From the NCBI RefSeq assembly GCF_003026105.1, contig NZ_PYNW01000002.1:372001-436000 (forward strand): a DNA stretch of 64,000 nt, read 5' to 3'. The notes beneath the pieces are model-generated. The model did not search any database. It was not told where the DNA came from and saw only the letters and a list, made by a program, of their open reading frames with translations. The position numbers were made by a program, and so were the translations under genes. Below, piece by piece: positions 56,208 to 64,000 of this stretch. This DNA is from Photobacterium sp. GB-56 (lineage in GTDB: Bacteria > Pseudomonadota > Gammaproteobacteria > Enterobacterales > Vibrionaceae). Positions within the stretch are counted from its first letter, which is position 1, and each line of letters opens with the position of its first letter.

Positions 56208-56465
56208 GGTTCCCTCCTTTGATATATCTATTCGGGGACATGACTAGATATATAATGTAAAAATTAGTTATCAGCCATGACAACTCGAATAACCTTATCA
56301 GAGTTGAGGTGATGAAAGCAACTAACACAACTGACTATTTTTTCATAAAATCAATACAGAATTAACGAATTAGCAAAATTTTGTTAGTGTTTTTCACTTA
56401 ATAACAGCACGAGTTATAAAAATCTATTATTCTCATTAAAGGTATGATGATGAAATTTAATAGGC

Positions 56466-56729
56466 ATGGAACAGAAAGACTTTTTTGATATTCCAAGTCC
56501 CTGTAAGCGCATATGTGAAGTGAATAATAAGGGGTATTGCAAAGGATGCTTCCGTAGTAGGGAAGAGCGTTTGTATTGGCTTAAAATGACCGATGATGAA
56601 AAACATCTAGTACTTGATATATGTCGTCGCCGCAAACAGCAAGTACTAAGGCGTCACCGAGCTAAATTGCAGCAAGAGTTAGATAAGAATATTGAGCAAG
56701 AGGATGATCCGCAACAGTCGTTGTTTTAG
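56466..56729 (+). CDS. DUF1289-family zinc-finger-like protein
   Basis: 87 residues. The DUF1289 core is SPCKRICEVNNKGYCKGCFR (C-x3-C-x8-C-x2-C), followed by REERLYWLKMTDDEK and a basic helix. Four Cys suggest metal binding. Function unknown. It stands alone between the 55890-56207 gene and rplY. Confidence 0.82.
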   Translation: MEQKDFFDIPSPCKRICEVNNKGYCKGCFRSREERLYWLKMTDDEKHLVLDICRRRKQQVLRRHRAKLQQELDKNIEQEDDPQQSLF

Positions 56730-56756
56730 TAAATATATCGATACAGTTATTTAGAT

Positions 56757-56783
56757 ATAAAAAAAGCACTCCGAAGAGTGCTT
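56757..56783 (-). terminator. Terminator after rplY
   Basis: AAGCACTC pairs with GAGTGCTT around CGAA, with seven T after it on the minus strand. Confidence 0.8.
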
Positions 56784-56807
56784 AATAAAACGTTTATGAA
56801 CTCGCAA

Positions 56808-57086
56808 TTAGATGCGTTTGAAGTCCATGTGTTCAACTTTAGGCTTGAACGGGTGACGTTGAATGTCTTGAGGTTTAACTTTAACTTCTTGACCGTCGAT
56901 TACTAGTACGAAACCTTCGTAGAACTCAGGCTTGTCCATTTGGTTGATAACATCGCTGTGCTTAAGAGCGATAGCAACTGGTGCTGCTTCACCACCGTAA
57001 ATGATACCTGGGAATTGCTCTTGAAGACGTAGGCGGCGGCTCGCACCTTTACCTAGGTCAGTACGTACTACTGCATTAAATTTCAT
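56808..57086 (-). CDS. rplY: 50S ribosomal protein bL25
   Basis: 92 residues from the ATG at 57086; an ATG 30 nt upstream lacks counterpart in the family. Short single-domain L25 that binds 5S r[61 protein letters not shown]. Monocistronic as usual in gammaproteobacteria. Confidence 0.94.
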   Translation of the reverse strand: MKFNAVVRTDLGKGASRRLRLQEQFPGIIYGGEAAPVAIALKHSDVINQMDKPEFYEGFVLVIDGQEVKVKPQDIQRHPFKPKVEHMDFKRI

Positions 57087-57348
57087 AATCAATACTCTTT
57101 GATATAAATGATTCACTAAGTAATGCGACCTTACTTAGCGTCGTAAAACGAGCGCGCATACTAACAATCATATTGCTGTTAAGCAAGCGTATTAAAGTGA
57201 AAAATAATACTTATTAAATAACAAATAAATAGATGAGCGAATTGCTATCTTTTTGTGTGAAAAATACACGTTAATTATACCGTGACCACTTTTTCTTATT
57301 TTAGGTAATCAATAATACAAAGCCTATATCGCAATGAGTATTCCTTAT

Positions 57349-57405
57349 GGTAATGATAATTAAATAAATATCATTTCTTAATCTAAATGATAGTAATTAT
57401 CGTTT
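57349..57405. promoter_or_regulatory. Two Fur-like boxes upstream of the haem receptor
   Basis: GGTAATGATAATTAAATA (from 57349) and AATGATAGTAATTATCGTT (57386-57404) both resemble the Fur consensus. They lie 60-115 bp before the receptor start, consistent with iron repression. Nothing else is seen in 57087-57464. Confidence 0.65.
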
Positions 57406-57464
57406 TTGTTTGTAATAATGTTTGCGAATTTTGTTACAAATAAAAAATTGTGAAGTAGGGATAT

Positions 57465-59504
57465 ATGAACAAGCAGTTAACTCTGATCGCCAGCTCTTTA
57501 GTCGCGGTCCTTTCTCCATCCGTTTATGCCAGCAACGATGTTTCTCAATTTGATGAGATTGTTGTTTCGGCTTCGAGAGTTGATGAAACTAACCAAGATA
57601 AAACAAGGACGGTTGCAAAAGTTAGCAGCGAAGAACTTGATGAAATGCAGGTTAATTCAGTCGCTGAAGCGGTAAAATTCATACCAAACGTGTCTGTTGC
57701 TGGTGGTAATGTTGCGAGTAATCAATCTATTAATATTCGTGGCTTAGAAGGGAATAAAGTCCTACAGGTTATTGATGGTAACCGCCAAAATGCCCAATTT
57801 GATCACCGACCATCCTTTTTCTTAGATCCAACTTTGATCAGTGACATTGAGGTAGTAAAAGGCCCTGTGAGTTCTTTATATGGCTCAGGTGCAATTGGTG
57901 GTGTGGTTATTCAAAATACAATCACAGCAGATGATTTAGTCGAAGATACAGGCTTTGGTGGCAAAGTTAAGACGGGCTATCAGAGTAACGGAAATGTTGT
58001 TACCACCGTTGGTGCGATTGCTAACAAACAAGATAATGTTGATTGGTTACTAGCCGGTAGTTACCAAGACAGTGGTGTGATGGAGCAAGGCAATGGCTAT
58101 AAGCTCTATGGTACTGAAGCGATTAATAAGACGGGGTTAGCGAAATTTAATTGGCACTTTACCGATAGCCAAAGCATTGGTTTAGATTACCGCATTTCTG
58201 ATTATGACGGGCACCCACCAGTTGTCGGCTCGACTGAGCCATTAAGTACAGAAGATAAACTGATTGATCGTACGTCCACGGATCAAAACATTACATTAAA
58301 GTACGCTTATAACCCTGAAAGTAACTTCATTGATAGTGCATTTAGAGTTTATCGTAACGACACAGATATTAAAGAGTTGGGTAATGGCAGTACTGAAAAA
58401 GATATCAGCTCTATCACCACAACAGGTTTTTCTGTTACCAATAAATCTGATTTAGATCGTTTTCAAGTCTTTATTGGTGCTGATGGCTATGAAGATAAGT
58501 TAGATACTAAACGTCCAGTAACAACCTCAGGTCGTCCAACACCTCCTGATGGTGCTAAAGCAACAACCTTAGGTGGCTTTGCTCATGTTAATTACGCCTT
58601 ATTAGAGTCACTTGAACTAGATGCTGGCTTACGTTACGACACGTTTGAATCAAAAGCAGAAGGGTTCGAAAATAATAAGCAAGATGCTTGGTCTCCATCT
58701 GTAGGTGCTAACTGGCAGGCGACAGATTGGATGGCATGGTCATTAAGATATGACGAAGCATTCAGAGCGGCAAGTACGTCTGAATTATTTATGGACGGTA
58801 CTCACTTTGCAATGGGGCCTATTACCAATGTATTTGTACCTAACCCGAATTTGAAGCCAGAGCAGGCACATAATATCGAGTTAAAAGGTACATTTAATTT
58901 TGATAACCTTATTGGTGATGATGAATTACTGATCACAGCTAGCGTTTTCCAAAATAAAGTTAAAGACTTTATCAATCTCGATGTAACAGTACCAAGCCGT
59001 AGCGAAATGATAGCGTGTATGATGGCAAACCGTGGCTCTGGTGTTGGTTGTGGTGGTACAAGTACTTCAGATAACATCGACAATGCTAAGTTAAAAGGTT
59101 TTGAAGTTGTTGCCCAATACCGTTATGACAGATTAAATACATTGCTATCGTATGGCCAAACACGTGGTAAAGATGAAAAAACAGGTGAGTGGTTAAGTCA
59201 TATCCCTGCCGATAAATGGGTGGCGCAAGTTGACTACGGTATTTGGGAAATTGACACCAAGGTAGGTACTCGAGCTATTTTTGCCAGCACTCAAGATCGC
59301 CGTCCAAAAGGTGATAGCGAAGGTCCTTATAAGTCTTATGAACTTGTTGATTTCTATGCTTCATGGGAGCCAACCTCAAACATGGAAGGCTTAACGGTTG
59401 ATTTCACTGTTGCCAATGCGTTTGATGAAAACTACCGTACACCGTGGACGCAAGTTTATGAGCCAGGTCGTTCATACAAAATTTCTGCTGAATATAAGTT
59501 TTAA
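57465..59504 (+). CDS. TonB-dependent haem receptor
   Basis: 679 residues. Signal peptide to about residue 22; TonB box FDEIVVSASR; plug domain (about 40-150: SVAEAVKFIPNVSVAGG, INIRGLEGNKVLQVIDG, IEVVKGPVSSLYGSGAIGG); 22-strand barrel ending AEYKF. The haem-receptor motifs are FRAASTSELF (FRAP-type) and NPNLKPEQ with a His between them (GTHFAMGP). The two Cys at CMMANRGSGVGC likely form an extracellular loop disulfide. It is likely served by the TonB1 and hut genes at 4.6-10.8 kb. HutA-like identity is probable, but not certain. Confidence 0.88.
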   Translation: MNKQLTLIASSLVAVLSPSVYASNDVSQFDEIVVSASRVDETNQDKTRTVAKVSSEELDEMQVNSVAEAVKFIPNVSVAGGNVASNQSINIRGLEGNKVLQVIDGNRQNAQFDHRPSFFLDPTLISDIEVVKGPVSSLYGSGAIGGVVIQNTITADDLVEDTGFGGKVKTGYQSNGNVVTTVGAIANKQDNVDWLLAGSYQDSGVMEQGNGYKLYGTEAINKTGLAKFNWHFTDSQSIGLDYRISDYDGHPPVVGSTEPLSTEDKLIDRTSTDQNITLKYAYNPESNFIDSAFRVYRNDTDIKELGNGSTEKDISSITTTGFSVTNKSDLDRFQVFIGADGYEDKLDTKRPVTTSGRPTPPDGAKATTLGGFAHVNYALLESLELDAGLRYDTFESKAEGFENNKQDAWSPSVGANWQATDWMAWSLRYDEAFRAASTSELFMDGTHFAMGPITNVFVPNPNLKPEQAHNIELKGTFNFDNLIGDDELLITASVFQNKVKDFINLDVTVPSRSEMIACMMANRGSGVGCGGTSTSDNIDNAKLKGFEVVAQYRYDRLNTLLSYGQTRGKDEKTGEWLSHIPADKWVAQVDYGIWEIDTKVGTRAIFASTQDRRPKGDSEGPYKSYELVDFYASWEPTSNMEGLTVDFTVANAFDENYRTPWTQVYEPGRSYKISAEYKF

Positions 59505-59526
59505 TCGTTTAATACTTATATAAATA

Positions 59527-59567
59527 AAAACGCACAGTTTTACGTAAAGTAAGCTGTGCGTTTTTTT
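59527..59567 (+). terminator. Terminator after the haem receptor
   Basis: AAAACGCACAG pairs with CTGTGCGTTTT; TTTTT follows. Confidence 0.8.
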
Positions 59568-59588
59568 ATTCTATATAGAAGCAGGCGA

Positions 59589-59830
59589 CTATTTTAAGAA
59601 CGCACTTTCCTCCAATACAATCAAAGGCTCGATATCGCTGTCTTTTTTAATGACCAATGAATCATCTGAACGCACACATACACCGCCATAGTTCCCATCG
59701 ACAGTAAAAGTACAAACCTGAATATAGTTATTGGCGACTTTAGGTAAACACCATAGATGCTGGTAGATGTTTTCATCAAGCTAAAATTTTCATCAAAAGC
59801 TTGCAATTCAGAAATGTGAATTGAAACGAT
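59589..59830 (-). pseudogene. C-terminal gene fragment, interrupted
   Basis: On the minus strand an open frame of 63 codons (59589-59780) has protein-like composition: YQHLWCLPKVANNYIQVCTF, then GNYGGVCVRSDDSLVIKKD, ending LIVLEESAFLK. It has no start codon and is cut upstream by TAG at 59781-59783; a second frame just upstream (ISELQAFDENF) appears to continue it, around a duplicated GATGAAAA. This looks like a decayed remnant. The family was not recognised. Confidence 0.4.
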
Positions 59831-59977
59831 GCATCAATAATTTGGGCGTTCTATGGAATATTTTTCGTTAGTCGTTCTTCAATTGTCCTATTAGTGATGT
59901 TTATCGTCTGAATGTTGTTATTGATATTGTTTGACAGTCTGTATGATCAATTCGTCACATCAATATGAGGATAAAAA

Positions 59978-60049
59978 ATGTTAGATGCTCAAAGTATTCG
60001 TAATATTGCGATTGTCGCTCATATTGCACACCAAAAGCCATGTGTTTAA
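59978..60049 (+). pseudogene. Remnant resembling the start of a BipA/LepA-type GTPase gene
   Basis: An ATG with AGGATAAAAA upstream opens a 23-codon frame, MLDAQSIRNIAIVAHIAHQK then PCV and a stop. RNIAIVAH-IAHQK recalls the N-terminal RNIAIIAHVDHGKTTL of BipA/TypA, with the P-loop destroyed. Nothing of the remaining GTPase follows. A chance short frame is possible. The rest of 59831-60179 shows no gene. Confidence 0.35.
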
Positions 60050-60179
60050 AAAAGACTACTTAATATCACATTGGTTTACGAATAAACAAAGACATCGGTC
60101 ATAAATTTAGCCGGTAGAAATAGTGTCTAAATCATCAGGTATAGATGATATCTATTAATTAAATAAGTAAGGTGCGAAA

Positions 60180-60347
60180 TTGGAATTTTTATTATTATTT
60201 ATAATTTTAATATCTTCATTATTAGTTGTCTTTTATCCAAAAAGAAAAAACTTGAGTGATGTTTCTTTGTTTTTTTCTGTCATTTTAAGTGTTTTATTAT
60301 CTCTTGTCGTTTGTTGGAATATGGTATTGCCGATGGGGAACTACTAA
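60180..60347 (+). CDS. Small two-helix membrane protein upstream of the DsbB-like gene
   Basis: 55 residues from a TTG with AAGG at 7-nt spacing: MEFLLLFIILISSLLVVFYP, a basic loop KRKNLSD, a second helix (about 28-47) and the end WNMVLPMGNY. The stop abuts the TTG of the next gene, so the two are translationally coupled. No family recognised; one Cys sits in helix 2. It is probably a partner subunit of the DsbB-like protein. Confidence 0.6.
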   Translation: MEFLLLFIILISSLLVVFYPKRKNLSDVSLFFSVILSVLLSLVVCWNMVLPMGNY

Positions 60348-61766
60348 TTGAAACGTTTAAATAGTTCTCAGATATCTCTGTTTTTATCGGCTTTATCTTT
60401 TGGATTAACCCTGATCCCTATTGGTATTGCAACTGTGATACTTGGTTATATTCTGGGTGATAATCCTTGTATATTATGTTGGCAGGAAAGAATTGCAATT
60501 ATACTTCTTTCTCTTTGTGCTTTATATATGTCTCGATATGGTTTGAGATTAAAATATATTAGTACCTATTATATTATATGTATTTACGGGTTATGGTTAA
60601 GTATATTGCATAGCTCTGTACATCTTGGACAAGATATTGGGCAGGGGTTTGGCGGTTTAATACTCGGTGCTCATGCTTATACATGGGGTGTGTTCTTATT
60701 TATAGCTAACTTACTAATTATGTCTTTATTAATCGGGTTTTCTAATGAAGACTCATTAAAAAATACAACGCGGGTTCGCTGGGGGACGTTCCATAAAGTC
60801 TCAGGGTATAGTTTTATTATTGTTATGTTTTTAAATGTAATTCAGGCATTCACTCAAGTTGGTCCACCGCCATATATTGGTCAAGCAAGCCCGAAAAACT
60901 TTAGTTATGACTTAAGTAAAACGGTTTGGACAACAAAACATTGGCCTACGTGGAGTCATTTTTCATTTAGAGCTAATAATTACATTGAACAACCTGAATT
61001 TACTACATTGACGGCTAATGAAAACACTAAACTTGAACATGCGAACGAATTGCTGAAGATAGATAATACTGATCTTCCAGCTAATGTTACCGGTCGAGTA
61101 ACAGCGATAAGTTATGATGAGAAAAGAAGTGTAATTGCTATTGCGACAAATAAAAACTGGATTTATTTACTTGATAAGACGGCATCAAATATATTAAGCC
61201 AATATAAAGTGGACCCAAAATTTGATAAAGATGTAAATAATATCTCTGGCGTTTTTTTTGATAAAAATGGAGAGATTATTGTAACTTCTGTTTATAAAAG
61301 TTATGTAAAACTATCCGTTGATGATTCATATCGCATGAAAGAAGTGGGTAGAGGGAACTTAAAGACAGTTCGAGCTAGTAAAAGTTATATAGGTAGCAGT
61401 GCATTATCTTTATTAGATAATGAATATCTAACCTTGTCTTTGCCTAATAAAGTCAATGATTTTATTGTGTTATCAAGATTTAGCCGTAAAGATATGATGT
61501 TAAACGCTGAGCAGATCATATCAATGAAAACGAAAGAGGTTCCTATAATAACCGGTATGGAAGTTACAGATAACGCAATTATTTTATTAAACAACTCAGG
61601 TAAGCAACTGATAGTTTTAGATAAAGAATCAAACAAACCTATGAATGTTTATGACATTGATGATGTTAATAACCCGCAAGGGGTGACAATCATTTCTAAT
61701 AAAGTCTTAATTACAGATGAATACTCTGGTAACAAGATAATGAAAACATATTTACTACCTATATAA
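60348..61766 (+). CDS. DsbB/BdbC-like thiol oxidase domain fused to a C-terminal beta-propeller
   Basis: 472 residues from a TTG with GGGGA at 8-nt spacing. Residues 1-135 are DsbB-like: four helices and the quinone-linked redox pair NPCILCWQERIAI (C41, C44). The second periplasmic Cys pair of DsbB is missing: the loop at 88-112 has no Cys. A fifth helix lies near 152-169. Residues about 170-472 look like a periplasmic propeller of NHL/SdiA-regulated type with repeated units (VTAISYDEKRSVIAIATNKN, ISGVFFDKNGEIIVTSVYKS, ITGMEVTDNAIILLNNSGKQ, PQGVTIISNKVLITDEYSGN). It may oxidise a substrate held by the propeller. Confidence 0.7.
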   Translation: MKRLNSSQISLFLSALSFGLTLIPIGIATVILGYILGDNPCILCWQERIAIILLSLCALYMSRYGLRLKYISTYYIICIYGLWLSILHSSVHLGQDIGQGFGGLILGAHAYTWGVFLFIANLLIMSLLIGFSNEDSLKNTTRVRWGTFHKVSGYSFIIVMFLNVIQAFTQVGPPPYIGQASPKNFSYDLSKTVWTTKHWPTWSHFSFRANNYIEQPEFTTLTANENTKLEHANELLKIDNTDLPANVTGRVTAISYDEKRSVIAIATNKNWIYLLDKTASNILSQYKVDPKFDKDVNNISGVFFDKNGEIIVTSVYKSYVKLSVDDSYRMKEVGRGNLKTVRASKSYIGSSALSLLDNEYLTLSLPNKVNDFIVLSRFSRKDMMLNAEQIISMKTKEVPIITGMEVTDNAIILLNNSGKQLIVLDKESNKPMNVYDIDDVNNPQGVTIISNKVLITDEYSGNKIMKTYLLPI

Positions 61767-61787
61767 CCAGTCAAAAAGCAGGGTGAA

Positions 61788-61819
61788 TAAAAGGTTAAGT
61801 TATTACTTAGCCTTTTTTT
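61788..61819 (+). terminator. Terminator after the DsbB-like gene
   Basis: AAAGGTTAAG pairs with CTTAGCCTTT (one wobble) around TTATTA, with a T-run. The stretch 61820-62035 holds nothing recognisable. Confidence 0.65.
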
Positions 61820-62035
61820 CCATCTTTATGCACAACCAATTATAATAAAATCTAGTGATTTTATCGCTTTAATCCCATTTTTACTAAGCAATATTTCTTA
61901 CTTTCCCTATGCTAAACAATCATTTAAAAGGTCAAAAACGTCATCAGCTTCATAATATATAGATTGTATCGATTATGATAAAGGTATTATATTGGTGTAT
62001 TTTTGCATTGAAGTAAGAATGCTTATTTATGCCCT

Positions 62036-62043
62036 GTTAGGGC
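62036..62043 (+). other. Cassette-type core site (left border)
   Basis: GTTAGGGC fits the GTTRRRY integron core and is the exact reverse complement of GCCCTAAC at 62705-62712 downstream of the LysE gene, as expected for the two ends of one cassette. It also forms GCCCT-GTT-AGGGC with its own left flank. Confidence 0.45.
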
Positions 62044-62075
62044 CAATCACTAAGTTAGTACAAGGATGATTATAA

Positions 62076-62711
62076 ATGTTGGAGCAATACTTATTTCTAC
62101 TGCCAATCGCTACGCTGTTACTCTTTGGTGCAATGACACCAGGTCCTTCATTTATCTTAGTTGCGCAAACAGCTATGTCAAAATCTAGAGCTGAAGCCAT
62201 GTGTATTTCAATAGGTCTAGGTTTGGTAGCAAGTACATTTGCATTTATTGCTTCAATGGGGCTCATTGCACTTTTTGATGCTGTGCCAGAGTTTTACGTA
62301 GCTTTCAAAGTTCTTGGTGGTCTATATCTATGTTATCTGGGGATAAAAATGTGGCGCGCGAGCAAAAGCAACGTTGTTTCCGATGGCGCAGAGCTAACGA
62401 ACAAACCTGCTCATTTTAAGGCGGTAGTTCTTGGATTAACGACACAGTTAAGTAATCCAAAGACTGCAATTGTATTTAGCAGTGTGTTTGCAGCCATGCT
62501 ACCCATGAAAGTTCCTGTTTATACAACATCTATATTGGTGGTGGGCGTGTTTGTCTTAAATTTTTCTTGGTACTTCCTAGTTTCTATTTTGCTATCAAGC
62601 CCAAAGGCTCAAGTAAGTTATTTACGCTTTAAGTCCTACATCAACAAAGGTTCAGGTGTATTAATGGGGTCAATGGGCAGTAAGTTTGTTGCTGAGAGTT
62701 TCAAGCCCTAA
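62076..62711 (+). CDS. LysE/RhtB-family amino-acid exporter
   Basis: 211 residues with five to six helices. The family start LLLFGAMTPGPSFILVAQTA is followed by KSRAEAMCISIGLGLVASTF, FKVLGGLYLCYLGIKMWRAS and GLTTQLSNPKTAIVFSSVFA. Exports amino acids or related metabolites; substrate unknown. AAGGATG ribosome site. The stop codon lies inside the attC-like sequence, typical of integron cassette genes. Confidence 0.88.
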   Translation: MLEQYLFLLPIATLLLFGAMTPGPSFILVAQTAMSKSRAEAMCISIGLGLVASTFAFIASMGLIALFDAVPEFYVAFKVLGGLYLCYLGIKMWRASKSNVVSDGAELTNKPAHFKAVVLGLTTQLSNPKTAIVFSSVFAAMLPMKVPVYTTSILVVGVFVLNFSWYFLVSILLSSPKAQVSYLRFKSYINKGSGVLMGSMGSKFVAESFKP

Positions 62712-62776
62712 CAAAGCGTGCAAGAGGGGGGAACGCTACGCTGCAAAGTCTGGCACACTAAGTTTTCATGTTAGCA
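62705..62776 (+). repeat. attC-like recombination site
   Basis: It begins GCCCTAACAAAGCGTGCAAG and ends with the core GTTAGCA (62770-62776). The TAACAAA-x5-CAAGAGGG pattern recalls Vibrio cassette repeats (recollection), and its first eight bases complement the cassette's left border at 62036-62043. The inner L boxes pair poorly, so the site may be decayed. Confidence 0.45.
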
Positions 62777-62804
62777 ATGTGATATATGACAGAGGGAAGA
62801 AATC

Positions 62805-63380
62805 ATGAATGAATGGGATTCTGTGGCAGATCGAGTCAACTTTAATTTAAAAATATCAACTGATGATTTTGTCGCATCTGTACCTCTTGAATCAAAAATT
62901 TTGGACTTTGGGTGTGGTTATGGACGAATCACAAAACAGATATCAGAGCTTGGTTATCGTGAAGTCGTTGGCGTCGATTCATCGAAAGAAATGGTAAGCC
63001 GAGGTTTGAGCGAATGTCCAGAGCTTGATTTAAGATATTTATTAACTGAGGTTTTGCCTTTCCCTGATGGCGAATTTGATGCGATAGTTTTGTGTGCCGT
63101 ACTAACTTGCATTCCAGAACAAAGCTGTCGTAACAATATACTTAGCGAACTACACCGAGTGCTCAAACCTCAGGGTATTATTTATCTAGCTGAGTTTTGT
63201 TCAGACCAAAGCTTACATTTTGTTTCAGGTACAGGCGTATCGATGTGGCATAGTTCCAAAGCAGAGTTTGAAGCGTTACTAACAAGTTTTAATATTGAGA
63301 GTTTTACGTTGGTCGATAACGCGACTATGTCAGGTCATAAAAGTAAGGCAATCCATATCATCGCGCGAAAAGTCATATAA
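62805..63380 (+). CDS. Class I SAM-dependent methyltransferase
   Basis: 191 residues. Motif I is KILDFGCGYGRITKQI, the acidic end of strand 2 is VGVDSSKEM, then FPDGEFDAIVLCAVL (motif II), LHRVLKPQGIIYLAEF (motif III). Substrate unknown. Small, plus-strand and with short spacing to its neighbours, in the cassette-like cluster. Confidence 0.85.
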   Translation: MNEWDSVADRVNFNLKISTDDFVASVPLESKILDFGCGYGRITKQISELGYREVVGVDSSKEMVSRGLSECPELDLRYLLTEVLPFPDGEFDAIVLCAVLTCIPEQSCRNNILSELHRVLKPQGIIYLAEFCSDQSLHFVSGTGVSMWHSSKAEFEALLTSFNIESFTLVDNATMSGHKSKAIHIIARKVI

Positions 63381-63439
63381 CAGTTAAGTAAATACTGGAA
63401 ATACTTAATGCGGCTATATGATCTAATAGGGAAGTCAGT

Positions 63440-63817
63440 ATGAATTACGAAGAATTTAATCATTTTTGCGGCTCTTTTGTTGGAACAAGTCACGTCGTTC
63501 AATGGGGAAATTCCGATGTATGGAAAGTCGGTGGTAAAGTCTTTGCCATAGGTGGTTGGAGCGATGGTTCCCAAGCTGCATTCACGTTTAAAACGTCTAA
63601 CTTAAATTTCGAGTTTTTGAGTAATTGTGATGGTTATAAACCTGCGCCATATTTTGCCAATCGTGGAATGAAGTGGATACAGCAAATTGAGACCTCGGGT
63701 AAATTAGACGACGATTTAAAGTATTATTTATCTGAGTCTTACCGCATCGTAGCCAGTAGTTTAAGTAAGCGTAAACAACAAGAGTTGGGCATCGAGAGCC
63801 TAGCTGAACCACGCTAA
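63440..63817 (+). CDS. MmcQ/YjbR-family protein
   Basis: 125 residues. Pattern MNYEEFNHFCGSF, VVQWGNSDVWKVGGKVFAIG, FKTSNLNFEFLSNCDGYKPA, PYFANRGMKWIQQ and LKYYLSESYRIVASSLSKRK fits the MmcQ/YjbR (CyaY-like fold) family, sometimes called DNA-binding. Function unknown. Downstream 63815-63835 (AATAATAAGCGTTCAAGGCG) may be a degenerate attC start. Confidence 0.8.
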   Translation: MNYEEFNHFCGSFVGTSHVVQWGNSDVWKVGGKVFAIGGWSDGSQAAFTFKTSNLNFEFLSNCDGYKPAPYFANRGMKWIQQIETSGKLDDDLKYYLSESYRIVASSLSKRKQQELGIESLAEPR

Positions 63818-63852
63818 TAATAAGCGTTCAAGGCGAAATTTGAGAAAAGATC

Positions 63853-64000
63853 ATGGATGAAAGAAGTAAATTATACCTAGAACAATATCTTAGTTCTCTA
63901 CCCTGTGAGAATGCATCAAAGTACACCTCATTTAGTTCCGATTATTTTTGTGCCGATGAATACAATGCAAACCTATGCGCTGATCTTATATTACGTGGTG
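63853..64000 (+). CDS. ASCH-domain protein (N-terminal part; continues beyond window)
   Basis: The first 49 codons are visible, from ATG at 63853 with GAGAAAAG upstream: MDERSKLYLEQYLSSLPCEN, then FSSDYFCADEYNANLCADLI and LRG. This start matches ASCH-domain proteins, RNA-binding-like folds often found in integron cassettes (recollection). The domain core lies outside the window. Confidence 0.7.
   Translation, partial: MDERSKLYLEQYLSSLPCENASKYTSFSSDYFCADEYNANLCADLILRG

Noticed and set aside
1..64000. tRNA, rRNA, CRISPR arrays, IS elements, prophage genes
   Set aside because: No cloverleaf-type conserved blocks, rRNA sequences, regularly spaced repeats, transposase or phage genes were recognised.

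Overview
The window is about 40 % GC and looks like a chromosomal segment of a marine Vibrionaceae, most likely a Photobacterium. The evidence is gene order: tonB1-exbB1-exbD1-hutBCD beside hutXZ, a tfoY gene behind a cyclic-di-GMP riboswitch, torCAD/torR, panP and fadL-volA are all arranged as in Vibrio and Photobacterium. No rRNA, tRNA, IS element, prophage or CRISPR array is visible. This placement is an inference without database searches.

Left part (1-12.2 kb). A TVP38/flavin-disulfide oxidoreductase fusion, cut by the window edge, overlaps a carboxymuconolactone-decarboxylase-like gene. Next come tfoY with its GEMM-I riboswitch and purR. A divergent haem-iron module follows: tonB-exbB-exbD-hutB-hutC-hutD on the minus strand and hutX-hutZ on the plus strand, with a Fur-like box between them. 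The TonB-dependent receptor at 57.5 kb carries haem-receptor motifs and two Fur-like boxes, so it probably supplies this module.

Anaerobic metabolism block (12.4-33.4 kb). hypBCDEA (plus) converges on hyaABCD plus a shrunken HypF-like gene (minus); together they encode a membrane-bound [NiFe] hydrogenase and most of its maturation set. Between them lie eptA, a two-component system and a GNAT acetyltransferase. torCAD and torR (TMAO respiration) follow. FNR-like, Fur-like and TorR-like sites sit in the intergenic regions, including an unexplained array of three TorR-type boxes spaced exactly 22 bp apart where no gene starts.

Middle (33.4-47.5 kb). panP, a DUF2860 barrel, an overlooked 29-residue YnhF/CydH-like gene, a patatin-like lipase, the fadL-volA lipid-uptake operon, ppaC, a GGGtGRT protein paired with a NifU-like scaffold, and a CSS-motif EAL phosphodiesterase.

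Right part (47.6-64 kb). Housekeeping and single genes (S33 peptidase, ribA, an EmrD-type transporter, a DUF440 protein, polB, yqhA, rplY), the haem receptor, a stretch of gene debris, a two-gene unit with a DsbB-like/beta-propeller fusion, and then small unidirectional genes (LysE, methyltransferase, MmcQ/YjbR, ASCH). At least one of these has the borders of an integron cassette.
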